A stretch of DNA of 31,793 nucleotides from a virus: positions 1 through 31,793 of the IMG/VR virus record IMGVR_UViG_3300010392_001000; one strand, 5' to 3'. Positions 7,009-15,086 of this stretch are shown piece by piece. Numbering within the stretch: the stretch's first letter is position 1; every line of letters starts with the position of its first letter. A model generated the notes under the pieces. It had not been told where the DNA came from, searched no databases, and was given only the letters and a program-made list of their open reading frames with translations. Made by a program: the position numbers and the translations under genes.

Positions 7009-8979
7009 ATGCAAGCAAAAGAAACAAAACTTCAGGAAATAATTGAGGGAACAAAACAGTATGTAATTCCTCTATTTCAAAGAACATATAGTTGGACATC
7101 AAAAGAATGGACAATATTATGGGAGGATTTATTGGAGCTCAGTGAAATGGAAAATCCCCGGACTCATTTCATTGGTTCAATTGTGAATATGCCAACTGTT
7201 TCAGTGCCTGAAGGAGTTTCAAAGTTTATGCTTATTGATGGGCAACAAAGAATGACAACCATCTTAATTATTCTTATTCTTCTCAGAAATAAGGCTCAAG
7301 AAGAAGGAAATCAGGAGTTCTCAGAAGAAATAAACAATACTCTAATTGTGAATCCTTACAAAAAAGATTCTGACTACTACAAATTATTGCCTACCCAAGT
7401 TGATAGAGATTCTTTTTTACAGCTTGTAAATAATGATAACATTGAAAATAATTGTCAAATTTCATCAGCCTATAATTTCTTTGAACGGAAATACAGGCAA
7501 ACATCAATAAAAGGTGAAAAATTAAAGAAAGTAATTACGACATATTTTTCAGTTGTCAGTATTGTTCTTGATGCGGATGATAATCCATATTTAGTTTTTG
7601 AGAGCTTAAATGCAAAAGGAAGACCTTTAACTCAAGCTGATTTAATTCGTAACTATTTCTTCATGAGAATTCATGTAGACAATCAAGACAAGGTTTACAA
7701 GGAATTTTGGAAACCCATGCAAGACAAGCTTGCTGAAAACTTAACAGAATTTATTCGCCATTATTTAATGAAAGATGGTTCAATTATTAAACAATCAGAT
7801 GTCTATTATCAGCTTAAAGAAGCAGTAAATCAAGGAAACGTTATTAATCACTTGGCAGATTTATCCAGATATTCAGAGTATTACTATAAGCTTTTACATC
7901 CAGAAAACGAACCTAATCAAGAAATTAAAAAATATCTTAAAAGACTTAACAGGATTGAAGTTTCCACTGCTTATCCTCTTCTTTTAAACATTTATGAACA
8001 TTACTCAAAGAATGAAATAAGTTCACAGGAATTTGTGGATATTCTTAAAACAATAGAGAATTATTTAATAAGAAGATTTATTTGTGCTATTCCAACAAAC
8101 CAATTAAATAAAATTTTCCCGACAATTTACCCGCAATTATTAGCTAATCATATTGATGATCTTAGTTCAGGCTTAAAAATTGTATTGCAAAGCAAAGGAT
8201 ATCCAAAAGACTCCTCATTTAAATCAAGTTTAATGACATCTAAGCTTTACGGTGCAGCAGACAGAGCTATCAAGACCAAATTAATTCTTGAAACAATAGA
8301 ATTATCCTATAATCATAAAGAACAAGTTCCGTTTGAAAACCTATCCATTGAGCACATTATGCCTCAAACTTTATCAGAATACTGGCAAGAACATCTTGGT
8401 GATGACTGGCAGACAATCTATGATCTCTATCTTCATAGTTTGGGTAATCTGACATTAACCGCCTACAACTCGGAAATGTCAAACGCACCATACCCTGAGA
8501 AAAAAGAATTCTATCTTGATAGCCATTTGGAACTTAACAAGTATTTTGAAGAACAAGAATTTTGGAAGAGAAACGACATTGTAAATCGATCTGAATATTT
8601 AGCAGATAAAGCTTTAGAAGTATGGGGCTACTTTGGACAAGACGACTCTGATTTGAATATTATAGCTGATGTAACTGGAACGACACCTACTGGTCTTTGG
8701 ATAATGGGGCAATATTTTAAAGTTCAAAGCTGGAGAGACGTTTTTGAAGAAACGATGAATACTATCGCTGACTTAGAGCCTGAAAAGTTTGAAATAATTA
8801 TGAACCAGTTTCCGAATTACATCACGAGAGAAAAGAATAAATTAAGAGCAATAAGAGAATTACAAAACGGAACTTTCATTGAAGTAAATCTTTCTGCACA
8901 AGCTATTCAAAGATTATGTTACCAATCAATTGAAACTATAGAATTATCATCTGAAGATTGGAAAGTTGAGACATTGTAA
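7009..8979 (+). CDS. GmrSD-like DUF262/DUF1524 restriction protein
   Basis: This 656-residue protein has the two-domain architecture of GmrSD-type modification-dependent restriction enzymes. The N-terminal ParB-like DUF262 NTPase domain shows IPLFQRTYSW (residues 20-29) and DGQQRMTT (77-84). A DUF1524 His-Me/HNH nuclease follows, with IEH449IMPQ and HSLGN480LTLT and a downstream Asn (N487 or N492). A C-terminal ~90 residues (after ~570, with VQSWRDVFEE) form an extra domain I cannot name. Family members cut modified phage DNA, or in DUF262 relatives act in other anti-phage systems; its target is unknown. The gene is AT-rich and has only 29 nt between the cassette core and ATG, with no obvious promoter. 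Confidence 0.85.
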   Translation: MQAKETKLQEIIEGTKQYVIPLFQRTYSWTSKEWTILWEDLLELSEMENPRTHFIGSIVNMPTVSVPEGVSKFMLIDGQQRMTTILIILILLRNKAQEEGNQEFSEEINNTLIVNPYKKDSDYYKLLPTQVDRDSFLQLVNNDNIENNCQISSAYNFFERKYRQTSIKGEKLKKVITTYFSVVSIVLDADDNPYLVFESLNAKGRPLTQADLIRNYFFMRIHVDNQDKVYKEFWKPMQDKLAENLTEFIRHYLMKDGSIIKQSDVYYQLKEAVNQGNVINHLADLSRYSEYYYKLLHPENEPNQEIKKYLKRLNRIEVSTAYPLLLNIYEHYSKNEISSQEFVDILKTIENYLIRRFICAIPTNQLNKIFPTIYPQLLANHIDDLSSGLKIVLQSKGYPKDSSFKSSLMTSKLYGAADRAIKTKLILETIELSYNHKEQVPFENLSIEHIMPQTLSEYWQEHLGDDWQTIYDLYLHSLGNLTLTAYNSEMSNAPYPEKKEFYLDSHLELNKYFEEQEFWKRNDIVNRSEYLADKALEVWGYFGQDDSDLNIIADVTGTTPTGLWIMGQYFKVQSWRDVFEETMNTIADLEPEKFEIIMNQFPNYITREKNKLRAIRELQNGTFIEVNLSAQAIQRLCYQSIETIELSSEDWKVETL

Positions 8980-8980
8980 A

Positions 8981-9120
8981 ACAACTTTTGCTAACAGCGG
9001 CTCATAGTGCATGCCGCAAATAGTACTATTAAGAAAAATTATTTTAAGAATAAAAATGGTGCAAATCAAGAAAATAAAAAGTATAAATGCGGCACGCACC
9101 ATAGCCGCTAACCGTTAGTA
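8981..9120. other. attC-like hairpin site after the DUF262 gene
   Basis: Only 10 nt after the stop codon comes the R''-like GCTAAC (8990-8995). A left arm at 8996-9018 begins AGCGGCTCATAGTGC. A ~69-nt AT-rich loop and a right arm at 9088-9109 follow, then the R'-like CGTTAGTA (9113-9120). The arms pair over 22 positions with one extrahelical C and two A/C oppositions, which become T-G wobbles on the bottom strand. In addition 8981-8995 is the reverse complement of the cassette's own start (6980-6994). Length, R boxes, extrahelical base and bottom-strand preference match integron attC sites; no integrase is present, so function is inferred. Confidence 0.6.
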
Positions 9121-9147
9121 AGAATCAAAAGAAATTAGAAAACATAA

Positions 9148-12100
9148 ATGTCGTTATACCAATTATCAGTACTCAATAAACACCTTGCATCACAAGATGC
9201 AGAAGCCGTAAAAGCTGCTTACACCAAGTACGCAGCGTACTTCCTGAACAAGGAGATACAAGAAAACATTCGTAACGCAAAAGAAGAGCAGTTTCAGCAG
9301 AAATTTCTGATGGAATTGTTTGTGAATGTATTCGGATATGTTATGAATCCGGATGCTGGTTACAACCTAACCACCGAGCTCAAGAACATTAAGGACGCCA
9401 AGAAAACCGATGGCGCCATTCTGAAAGCTGATGGTTCAGCCATAGCCGTTATTGAACTGAAAGGCACCGACACCAAAGATCTTGATAAGGTAAACGACCA
9501 AGCGTTTAATTACAAGAACAATCAGCCCGATTGTGTGTATGTGATTACCAGCAACTTTGAAAAGCTGCGGTTCTTTATACACAATGCTGTAGAACACGAA
9601 GAGTTTAACCTTTTTACCCTTACAGAAAAACGCTTTGAGTTGCTTTGGCTCTTCTTGCAAAAAGACAACCTGCTGGGTGGCATACCTGCCAAGGTAAAGG
9701 AAGAAAGCCTGTTGCAAGAGGATAAGATTACCAAGGCCTTGTACGCAGACTATTCGGCTTTTAAGAACGACCTCTGGAACGATATGGTGCAGCGTAACTC
9801 GCAGCACGACCCGTTACTGCTATACAAGAAAAGCCAAAAGCTGCTAGACCGTTTCCTCTTCATCTTCTTTTCTGAAGACAAAGGACTGCTACCGCCAAAT
9901 AGCATCAGTCTTATTGTAGAGCAATGGACAAAGCTGAAAGAGCTGGACGAGTACAAACCGCTCTACGACCGATTTAAGAAGTACTTCGGGTATATGAATG
10001 ATGGCTACAAGGGAGCCAAGTACGAAATACACGCCTACAACGGTGGCTTGTTTAAAGTAGATGAATTGCTAGATGGACTGCTCATTGATGATGAACTGCT
10101 CAAAAAGTATTGCCTCAAGCTCACCAACTACGATTTTGCCGATGAGGTAGATACCAACATTCTCGGGCACATCTTTGAGCATAGCCTTAACGATATTGAG
10201 AATGTACGTGCCCGATTGGAAGGAGAAGAGGTTGATAAGAGCAAAACCAAGCGCAAGAAAGATGGCGTGTTCTACACGCCCAAGTACATTACCAAGTACA
10301 TAGTAGATAACACGGTTGGTAAACTGTGCGAAGAGAAAAAGGCCGAATTAGGCATAGATGAAGAAGAGTTTGCCAAAGACCGCAAAGGCAGACGAAAAGA
10401 CACTATTAAAAAGCTAGATGCCCAGCTGAAACAATATCGTGAATGGCTCTTGCAACTCACCATTTGCGACCCTGCCTGTGGTTCGGGTGCATTCTTAAAC
10501 CAAGCGTTGGAGTTTCTAATGGCAGAACACCGTTATGTAGATGAGTTGGAAGCGCAATTGTTTGAAGGCAGCATTGTGTTTCAAGATGTGGAGAACCACA
10601 TATTGGAGAACAACATTTATGGAGTAGATATAAACGAGGAAAGCGTAGAAATTGCCCGGCTCTCCTTATGGCTACGCACCGCACAAAAAGGCCGCAAGCT
10701 TACTTCGCTTAGCAGCAACATTAAATGTGGTAACAGTCTGATAGATGACCCCGAAGTGGTGGGTGATTTGGCCTTTAATTGGCAAGAGGAATTTCCAAAG
10801 GTGTTCGACCCTTCGGTAGGCTCTGGAGGAGGTTTTGATGTGGTGATTGGGAATCCGCCTTATGTAAGGCAGGAGTTGATTAAACAATATTCTGGATTTC
10901 TATTAGAAAACTATTCAGTCTTTTCTGGAAAAGCGGATTTGTACACCTATTTCTATGAGCTTGGTAAACGAATTTTAAAAGAGAACGGATACCTTTCATT
11001 TATCTCTTCAGGGAAGTTTTTCGCTGCTAGCTATGGTAAGCCTCTTGTTGAATTTTTAACAAGCAACACTACTATAGTTGAAGTAATTGATTTTGATGAT
11101 TTAGATGTGTTTGAAGGCATTTCAGCATATCCATTAATTCTTACGTTCAAGAATAGAGATCCAAATGCTGAAAGTGCTTTTTCATATTGCTTTGTTCCAG
11201 CACTGCGGTTTAATGCAATATCAGATGTTGTCAATAATCTGCCTTTGAAATTCATAAAGCTGAAAGGCTTTGTTCAGAATGATTACAATTTCATAAGTGA
11301 AGAAATAGCTTCCATTTTTGAAAAGATAAGGGAAGGCTCGTCTTCACTTTCTAAGCTTCACTGCCTACCATTAGTTGGCATAAAGACTGGGTACAATGAT
11401 GGTTTTCTGACCAATGAACCGCCTTCAGTATTCTGCAAACCTTACGTTTTCGGAAAGGATATTAAAAAGTATGCTCCGTTAAACTCTACATCAAACATTA
11501 TTTTTCCTTACCAAAAGGAAGAAGGAGAATACAAATTAGCACAAGAAGTAGAGTTAGACTCAAATCTTCGCGAATCAATTGAAACAAACCGAGAACGACT
11601 TGAGCGACGGGCAATAATAAAGGATGGAATACACAATGGAACTAAGATTTGGTATGAGTATCAGCAAATAAATCGAAAAGTTAATTTTGATTCGGAGTTT
11701 ATTGTTTATCCCAATGTTTCCTTGGGACCAAATTTCACATTGTGTAAAGGGAATGTTGTGGATATGACGGGGTTCATCATTCCGTCTAACGATAGGTATT
11801 TATTGGCCTTGCTAAATTCAAAATTGGTTGACTTCCAAATGAACAAGCTGGCAATTTCACGTAGAGGCGGTTATCTAGAGTACAAGATTCAATACTTGAC
11901 TCAACTTCCGATTAAGGTGGCTAGGGAGTCGGAAAAGATGCCATTCCACGTAAAAGTGGAGCATATAATTGAATCAACTGGTAATCTCAATTCCATTAAT
12001 CGAGGATTCATTCAACTCCTCCAATCCAAATTCAACCTACCGAAACCGAGCACGAAGTTGAAGCATTGGCCAAGTTTAGATTTCAAAGGCTTTTTGGCGG

Positions 12101-12294
12101 AGCTCAAAAAGGCCAAGGTACCAAAACTGAGTTTAGAAGATGAAGCCGAATGGATGGCCTACTTCAATAAAAAGAAAGAAGAAGCCAATGAGCTACAATC
12201 TGAGATTGATAGGATTGATAAACAAATAGACCAGATGGTTTATGAGCTTTATGGTTTAACAGAAGAAGAAATACAAATAGTTGAAAACAATTAA
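9148..12294 (+). CDS. One-polypeptide restriction-modification enzyme (type IIG/IIL-like, Eco57I-type methylase)
   Basis: This 1048-residue protein fuses nuclease, methyltransferase and specificity functions. The N-terminus has a PD-(D/E)XK-type site: D88, then E103-L-K105 in AVIELKG. The adenine methyltransferase has SAM motif I DPACGSGAF (441-449) and catalytic motif IV N569-P-P-Y572. The remainder (~575-950) is the target-recognition part, followed by a C-terminal helical region with LEDEAEWMAYF. It should methylate adenine in its recognition sequence and cut unmodified DNA. Base composition shifts to visibly AT-richer DNA from about 10870 to 12000, the recognition region, and back afterwards, suggesting domain exchange. 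It begins 34 nt after the upstream attC-like core. Confidence 0.85.
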   Translation: MSLYQLSVLNKHLASQDAEAVKAAYTKYAAYFLNKEIQENIRNAKEEQFQQKFLMELFVNVFGYVMNPDAGYNLTTELKNIKDAKKTDGAILKADGSAIAVIELKGTDTKDLDKVNDQAFNYKNNQPDCVYVITSNFEKLRFFIHNAVEHEEFNLFTLTEKRFELLWLFLQKDNLLGGIPAKVKEESLLQEDKITKALYADYSAFKNDLWNDMVQRNSQHDPLLLYKKSQKLLDRFLFIFFSEDKGLLPPNSISLIVEQWTKLKELDEYKPLYDRFKKYFGYMNDGYKGAKYEIHAYNGGLFKVDELLDGLLIDDELLKKYCLKLTNYDFADEVDTNILGHIFEHSLNDIENVRARLEGEEVDKSKTKRKKDGVFYTPKYITKYIVDNTVGKLCEEKKAELGIDEEEFAKDRKGRRKDTIKKLDAQLKQYREWLLQLTICDPACGSGAFLNQALEFLMAEHRYVDELEAQLFEGSIVFQDVENHILENNIYGVDINEESVEIARLSLWLRTAQKGRKLTSLSSNIKCGNSLIDDPEVVGDLAFNWQEEFPKVFDPSVGSGGGFDVVIGNPPYVRQELIKQYSGFLLENYSVFSGKADLYTYFYELGKRILKENGYLSFISSGKFFAASYGKPLVEFLTSNTTIVEVIDFDDLDVFEGISAYPLILTFKNRDPNAESAFSYCFVPALRFNAISDVVNNLPLKFIKLKGFVQNDYNFISEEIASIFEKIREGSSSLSKLHCLPLVGIKTGYNDGFLTNEPPSVFCKPYVFGKDIKKYAPLNSTSNIIFPYQKEEGEYKLAQEVELDSNLRESIETNRERLERRAIIKDGIHNGTKIWYEYQQINRKVNFDSEFIVYPNVSLGPNFTLCKGNVVDMTGFIIPSNDRYLLALLNSKLVDFQMNKLAISRRGGYLEYKIQYLTQLPIKVARESEKMPFHVKVEHIIESTGNLNSINRGFIQLLQSKFNLPKPSTKLKHWPSLDFKGFLAELKKAKVPKLSLEDEAEWMAYFNKKKEEANELQSEIDRIDKQIDQMVYELYGLTEEEIQIVENN

Positions 12295-12306
12295 AACGGC
12301 ATACGT

Positions 12307-12389
12307 TCGAGTAGCCCGTCCCGCCAGTAAAAACTGACGGGAAGAGGCTCTCGCACCACCGTAGCTAAGGGTCTTGTATTCAATGGTTC
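12307..12389 (-). ncRNA. Remnant of a group II intron 3' end (domains V-VI), antisense
   Basis: Read on the minus strand, 12389 to 12356 is a 34-nt element starting GAACC and ending CTACGGTGG, which can fold like domain V (with wobble pairs). It continues TGCGAGAGCC, then a domain VI-like hairpin at 12320-12341 (9-bp stem with one mismatch, AAAA loop in plus orientation), then GGGCTACTCGA near 12307. The series TACGGTGGTG.GAGAG...CTACTCGA is the typical 3' end of bacterial group II introns. No reverse transcriptase or upstream domains remain, so it is a 5'-truncated remnant. Minus-strand homology may extend to about 12480. Confidence 0.5.
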
Positions 12390-12528
12390 GTCCGTTCAGA
12401 AGTTCTATCGCTGGACAGAAAAGTGCCACGCAATCCGCCTTACATCACATACGCTCCACCGTTAACTTACCTCACATATTATTCTCTTCCCAAAATTCGT
12501 CCTTATTTGTTACCTACTCCTGATTTTT
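12390..12528. other. Non-coding stretch, unexplained
   Basis: No gene, strong hairpin or promoter is evident. The first ~90 bases may be further degraded group II intron sequence on the minus strand. The rest is AT-rich spacer. Confidence 0.4.
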
Positions 12529-12616
12529 TGATGAATTGATGAGCTTTTGATGAGCTTTTGATGAGGGCTATCATCCTCATTCATTATATGTTACAAAGCA
12601 GCTCATCAATTCATCA
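12529..12616. repeat. Long inverted repeat with perfect 17-bp arms
   Basis: TGATGAATTGATGAGCT (12529-12545) is the exact reverse complement of 12600-12616. Inside are two more direct copies of TTTGATGAG and an inner pairing GATGAGG/CCTCATT. Runs of T follow (CACTTTTTTCATCTTTTTT). It could end transcripts entering from the restriction-modification gene, or be a mobile-element end; arms this long with an 88-nt total span are unusual for a terminator. Confidence 0.75.
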
Positions 12617-12667
12617 CTTTTTTCATCTTTTTTATCTAATACCTAATACGCCGGTTACTCAATTTAA

Positions 12668-12710
12668 TCAGCAAAGTTAAGCCCGCCAAATATCATAAGT
12701 AAAGGCTCGC
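12668..12710 (+). repeat. Imperfect ~44-bp direct repeat, copy 2
   Basis: Second copy of the element at 6011-6054, same orientation, sharing TCAGCAAAG, GCCAAAT and TCATAAGTAAAGG. Confidence 0.7.
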
Positions 12711-12931
12711 GTGCCCAACAGTAGAAATATTTGGAAAAGTTGTTGGAAGAACATATTTTTACATTTTATTGGATTGGGTATTGGTAAGCTACAGGATAAT
12801 TTCGGTTAGCAAATCGAAAAGGTACACAATACATGCCGATTCGGTGGGGTATATGTACCTTTACGTCAAGGATAATGAAAAAATATATGTACCAGGTAAA
12901 TATAGCCAAACGTTGGGGGCAAGGCCAATAA
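12711..12931 (+). other. Leader stretch of the PIN gene with attC-like right half-site
   Basis: No gene is seen. A 9-bp inverted repeat AAAGGTACA/TGTACCTTT lies at 12818-12826 and 12854-12862, and TATATGTACC is directly repeated at 12850 and 12884. At 12901-12920 the bases TATAGCCAAACGTTGGGGGC match the right end of the site downstream of the PIN gene (ATAGCCCAAACGTTG). GTTGGGGGC (12912-12920) is the exact reverse complement of 14954-14962. A possible left box GCCCAAC lies at 12713-12719, but the arms between are poorly paired. Confidence 0.5.
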
Positions 12932-14944
12932 ATGAAAATTAAAACCAAGCATATTATGAATGAAAAAACTTTAATGACATATTCTTTATTAAATCATTTA
13001 AAGGAAACAGGTTTCAATAATTATAGTGGTATCGCTGAATTGTTTTTCCCAATAGTTAAAAAAGCTATTCATGAGTTTGCAAAGAATTATGGTAGCAGCA
13101 ATATCAAAGGCAAGAGCATTTCTGAGATTCAAGACCAAGTAAAAGATTTTTTCGAATTAGAAATACCCTTGAGTGTTTTAGATTTCATTCTTTCTCAAAT
13201 TAGTAAAGAAATCTCCGATGATAATGTGTTTGCGTATTACCAAGACAAGAGTTTTATAATAAATAGCTTCATCTTTAACGATATAGATGATAGAATTGAT
13301 GATGAGCAAAACAATATTCAACATTTAAAAAATGACTTTAAAGAATTCTGTTCAGGATCAGGGTATGAATTTGAATTTAATGAGCTTATCGACTTTATTT
13401 GCTCACAGAAAATTGAGTTGCTTGCAGAACAAAAAAAAGAAGAATTGGATGTAAGTTTCCATATCCCAAAATACCTCTCTCAAAAATTTCTTGACAAAAA
13501 AATATTCAAAATAATAAGTGATATTTATTTAGGAAGTTTGATTTCAACATATTTTGAATTTAAAATTGACTCACCCGTTGCCAATACAGAGTTACTAATT
13601 GACACTAATTTTTTCATTAGTCTTATTGACTTAAACTCTCATGAAGCATACCTTACTTGCAATCAACTGCTCGATATATGTAATAGACTCGGATTTAGAT
13701 TCTCTATTTTATATAGCACAATTGACCAAATAAAGTATTTACTAAATTCAAGAATTCAAGATTTTAAAAATAAAGATATTGGTTTAACAAAAGAAACAGA
13801 TATTTTTGGTGCTTGCATTCGAAGGAATCTTGATAAATCTCAGCTGGAAAGAATAAAAGATCAAGTTGATACTACTCTCCGAAAGTTTAATATTGACATT
13901 ATACATGAAGCAAGGATTTTAGACCTTATTTCGAAAGCAAAGAAAAGCAAGAAGTATAAGGAATTACTAGAATTAAGGAATTTTCATGTAGAAAGTGCCT
14001 TAAATGATACAATCGCATATTTCTATGTGATGAAGAAACGAGGAGGAAATGTTCAAGAATTTTCTGATGTTAAATGTTGGTTCCTAAATAATACTTTTCA
14101 CCGTGATTATTATATTGGATTAGGATACAAATTACATGAACGATTTAAAATTAGTGCAAACGAACTATTATCCCTTTTATGGCTTGCAAACCCAAGTCAA
14201 GAGAACATTGATTTAAGCATCCTTTCAAAAGGTGGGATAGCATCGTATATTGCAAAATACAAACAAACCAAAGTACCAAGCGTCAATACCATCAAAGACA
14301 TAAATGCAAGAGCTAAGAGGGTTTTACAACAAGGTTTGATTACCGAAAAAGATGTTTTCGCAATTAGTATCCGAATGGCCGAAGGCCAATTAACTAATGG
14401 AGATGCATCTGCACTTTCTGAACTGCCGGATGAAGAGTTTATTCAATCTGTAAAAAACCTAACTCAAAAAGATGAGGAGATACTTAACAAAGTTAGTGAA
14501 CAGACAATTCTGATTCAACAACAAAATGAAATATTAGAAGAGCTACGTCAACAAAATATTGACAATCAATACACAATTGCTAAGGAAAAGTTTCTCACAT
14601 CTAGAGATAAATATGTTGACAATAAATTGCCCCAAGCAATATTAAGTATGAATAAGATAGCTTTGGGCTATTTACTTTTTGTATTTGCAATTATAACCGT
14701 TTGGCTCTTAAACTATTTTGAATTTCAATTGCTCGGGATAGAACTAAGTGGATTTATTTCATTCATACTTTTCATTGTTGCACTGTTTATCAGATTCGTT
14801 GAGCATAAATCGGTCTGGAAATGTCTGCAATTTACCTTCATCAAGAATTATAGAAATATCAAATTGGTAGAAATCCGTGAGGAATTTGAAAAGGAATACG
14901 ACTTAGCTAATAAGAAGCCTACTAGGGAAATGTTCATTAAGTAA
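12932..14944 (+). CDS. PIN-domain protein with C-terminal two-helix membrane anchor
   Basis: 670 residues from ATG 12932; an in-frame ATG at 12956 (MNEKTL) is an alternative. The N-terminal ~215 residues are helical and unrecognised. A PIN-type nuclease core follows: LLID224TN226, then E354 and D359 in ESALNDTIAY, and D379 in FSDVKCW, which fit the acidic metal-binding set. Residues ~490-545 form a coiled coil (QTILIQQQNEILEELRQQN). Two membrane helices (~577-596 and ~603-624) precede a charged cytoplasmic tail. PIN domains cleave RNA or structured nucleic acid. A membrane-tethered PIN enzyme next to restriction genes suggests an abortive-type defence effector, but this is inference. The gene is AT-rich. 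Confidence 0.65.
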   Translation: MKIKTKHIMNEKTLMTYSLLNHLKETGFNNYSGIAELFFPIVKKAIHEFAKNYGSSNIKGKSISEIQDQVKDFFELEIPLSVLDFILSQISKEISDDNVFAYYQDKSFIINSFIFNDIDDRIDDEQNNIQHLKNDFKEFCSGSGYEFEFNELIDFICSQKIELLAEQKKEELDVSFHIPKYLSQKFLDKKIFKIISDIYLGSLISTYFEFKIDSPVANTELLIDTNFFISLIDLNSHEAYLTCNQLLDICNRLGFRFSILYSTIDQIKYLLNSRIQDFKNKDIGLTKETDIFGACIRRNLDKSQLERIKDQVDTTLRKFNIDIIHEARILDLISKAKKSKKYKELLELRNFHVESALNDTIAYFYVMKKRGGNVQEFSDVKCWFLNNTFHRDYYIGLGYKLHERFKISANELLSLLWLANPSQENIDLSILSKGGIASYIAKYKQTKVPSVNTIKDINARAKRVLQQGLITEKDVFAISIRMAEGQLTNGDASALSELPDEEFIQSVKNLTQKDEEILNKVSEQTILIQQQNEILEELRQQNIDNQYTIAKEKFLTSRDKYVDNKLPQAILSMNKIALGYLLFVFAIITVWLLNYFEFQLLGIELSGFISFILFIVALFIRFVEHKSVWKCLQFTFIKNYRNIKLVEIREEFEKEYDLANKKPTREMFIK

Positions 14945-14953
14945 TAAAGCCCA

Positions 14954-15086
14954 GCCCCCAACAAAGGCTATACCCAATAAGGGTTTTAGTAGCAACCTGA
15001 TAGCAAATTCAAGAAATGAAAATCTGTAATAAATTAAAACATCAGCGCTTCGAAATCCCTTACTGGGCATAGCCCAAACGTTGCCT
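14954..15086. other. attC-like hairpin site after the PIN gene
   Basis: Nine nt after the stop codon comes the R''-like GCCCCCAAC (14954-14962), the exact reverse complement of the cassette start at 12912-12920. The left arm GGCTATACCCAATAAGGG (14966-14983) pairs with CCCTTACTGGGCATAGCC (15057-15074) at 16 of 18 positions across a 73-nt loop. The two mismatches are A/C on the top strand and T-G wobbles on the bottom strand. The right end is AAACGTTGCCT. The 133-bp length is close to that of the site after the DUF262 gene. Confidence 0.6.

Noticed and set aside
12712-12920. A complete third attC-like site before the PIN gene
   Set aside because: Left and right boxes exist, but the arms between them pair poorly and the span is about 209 bp; kept only as a half-site.
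12766-12948. Minus-strand 60-codon frame upstream of the PIN gene
   Set aside because: It overlaps the cassette junction and the short repeats at 12818-12893; no domain or start context.
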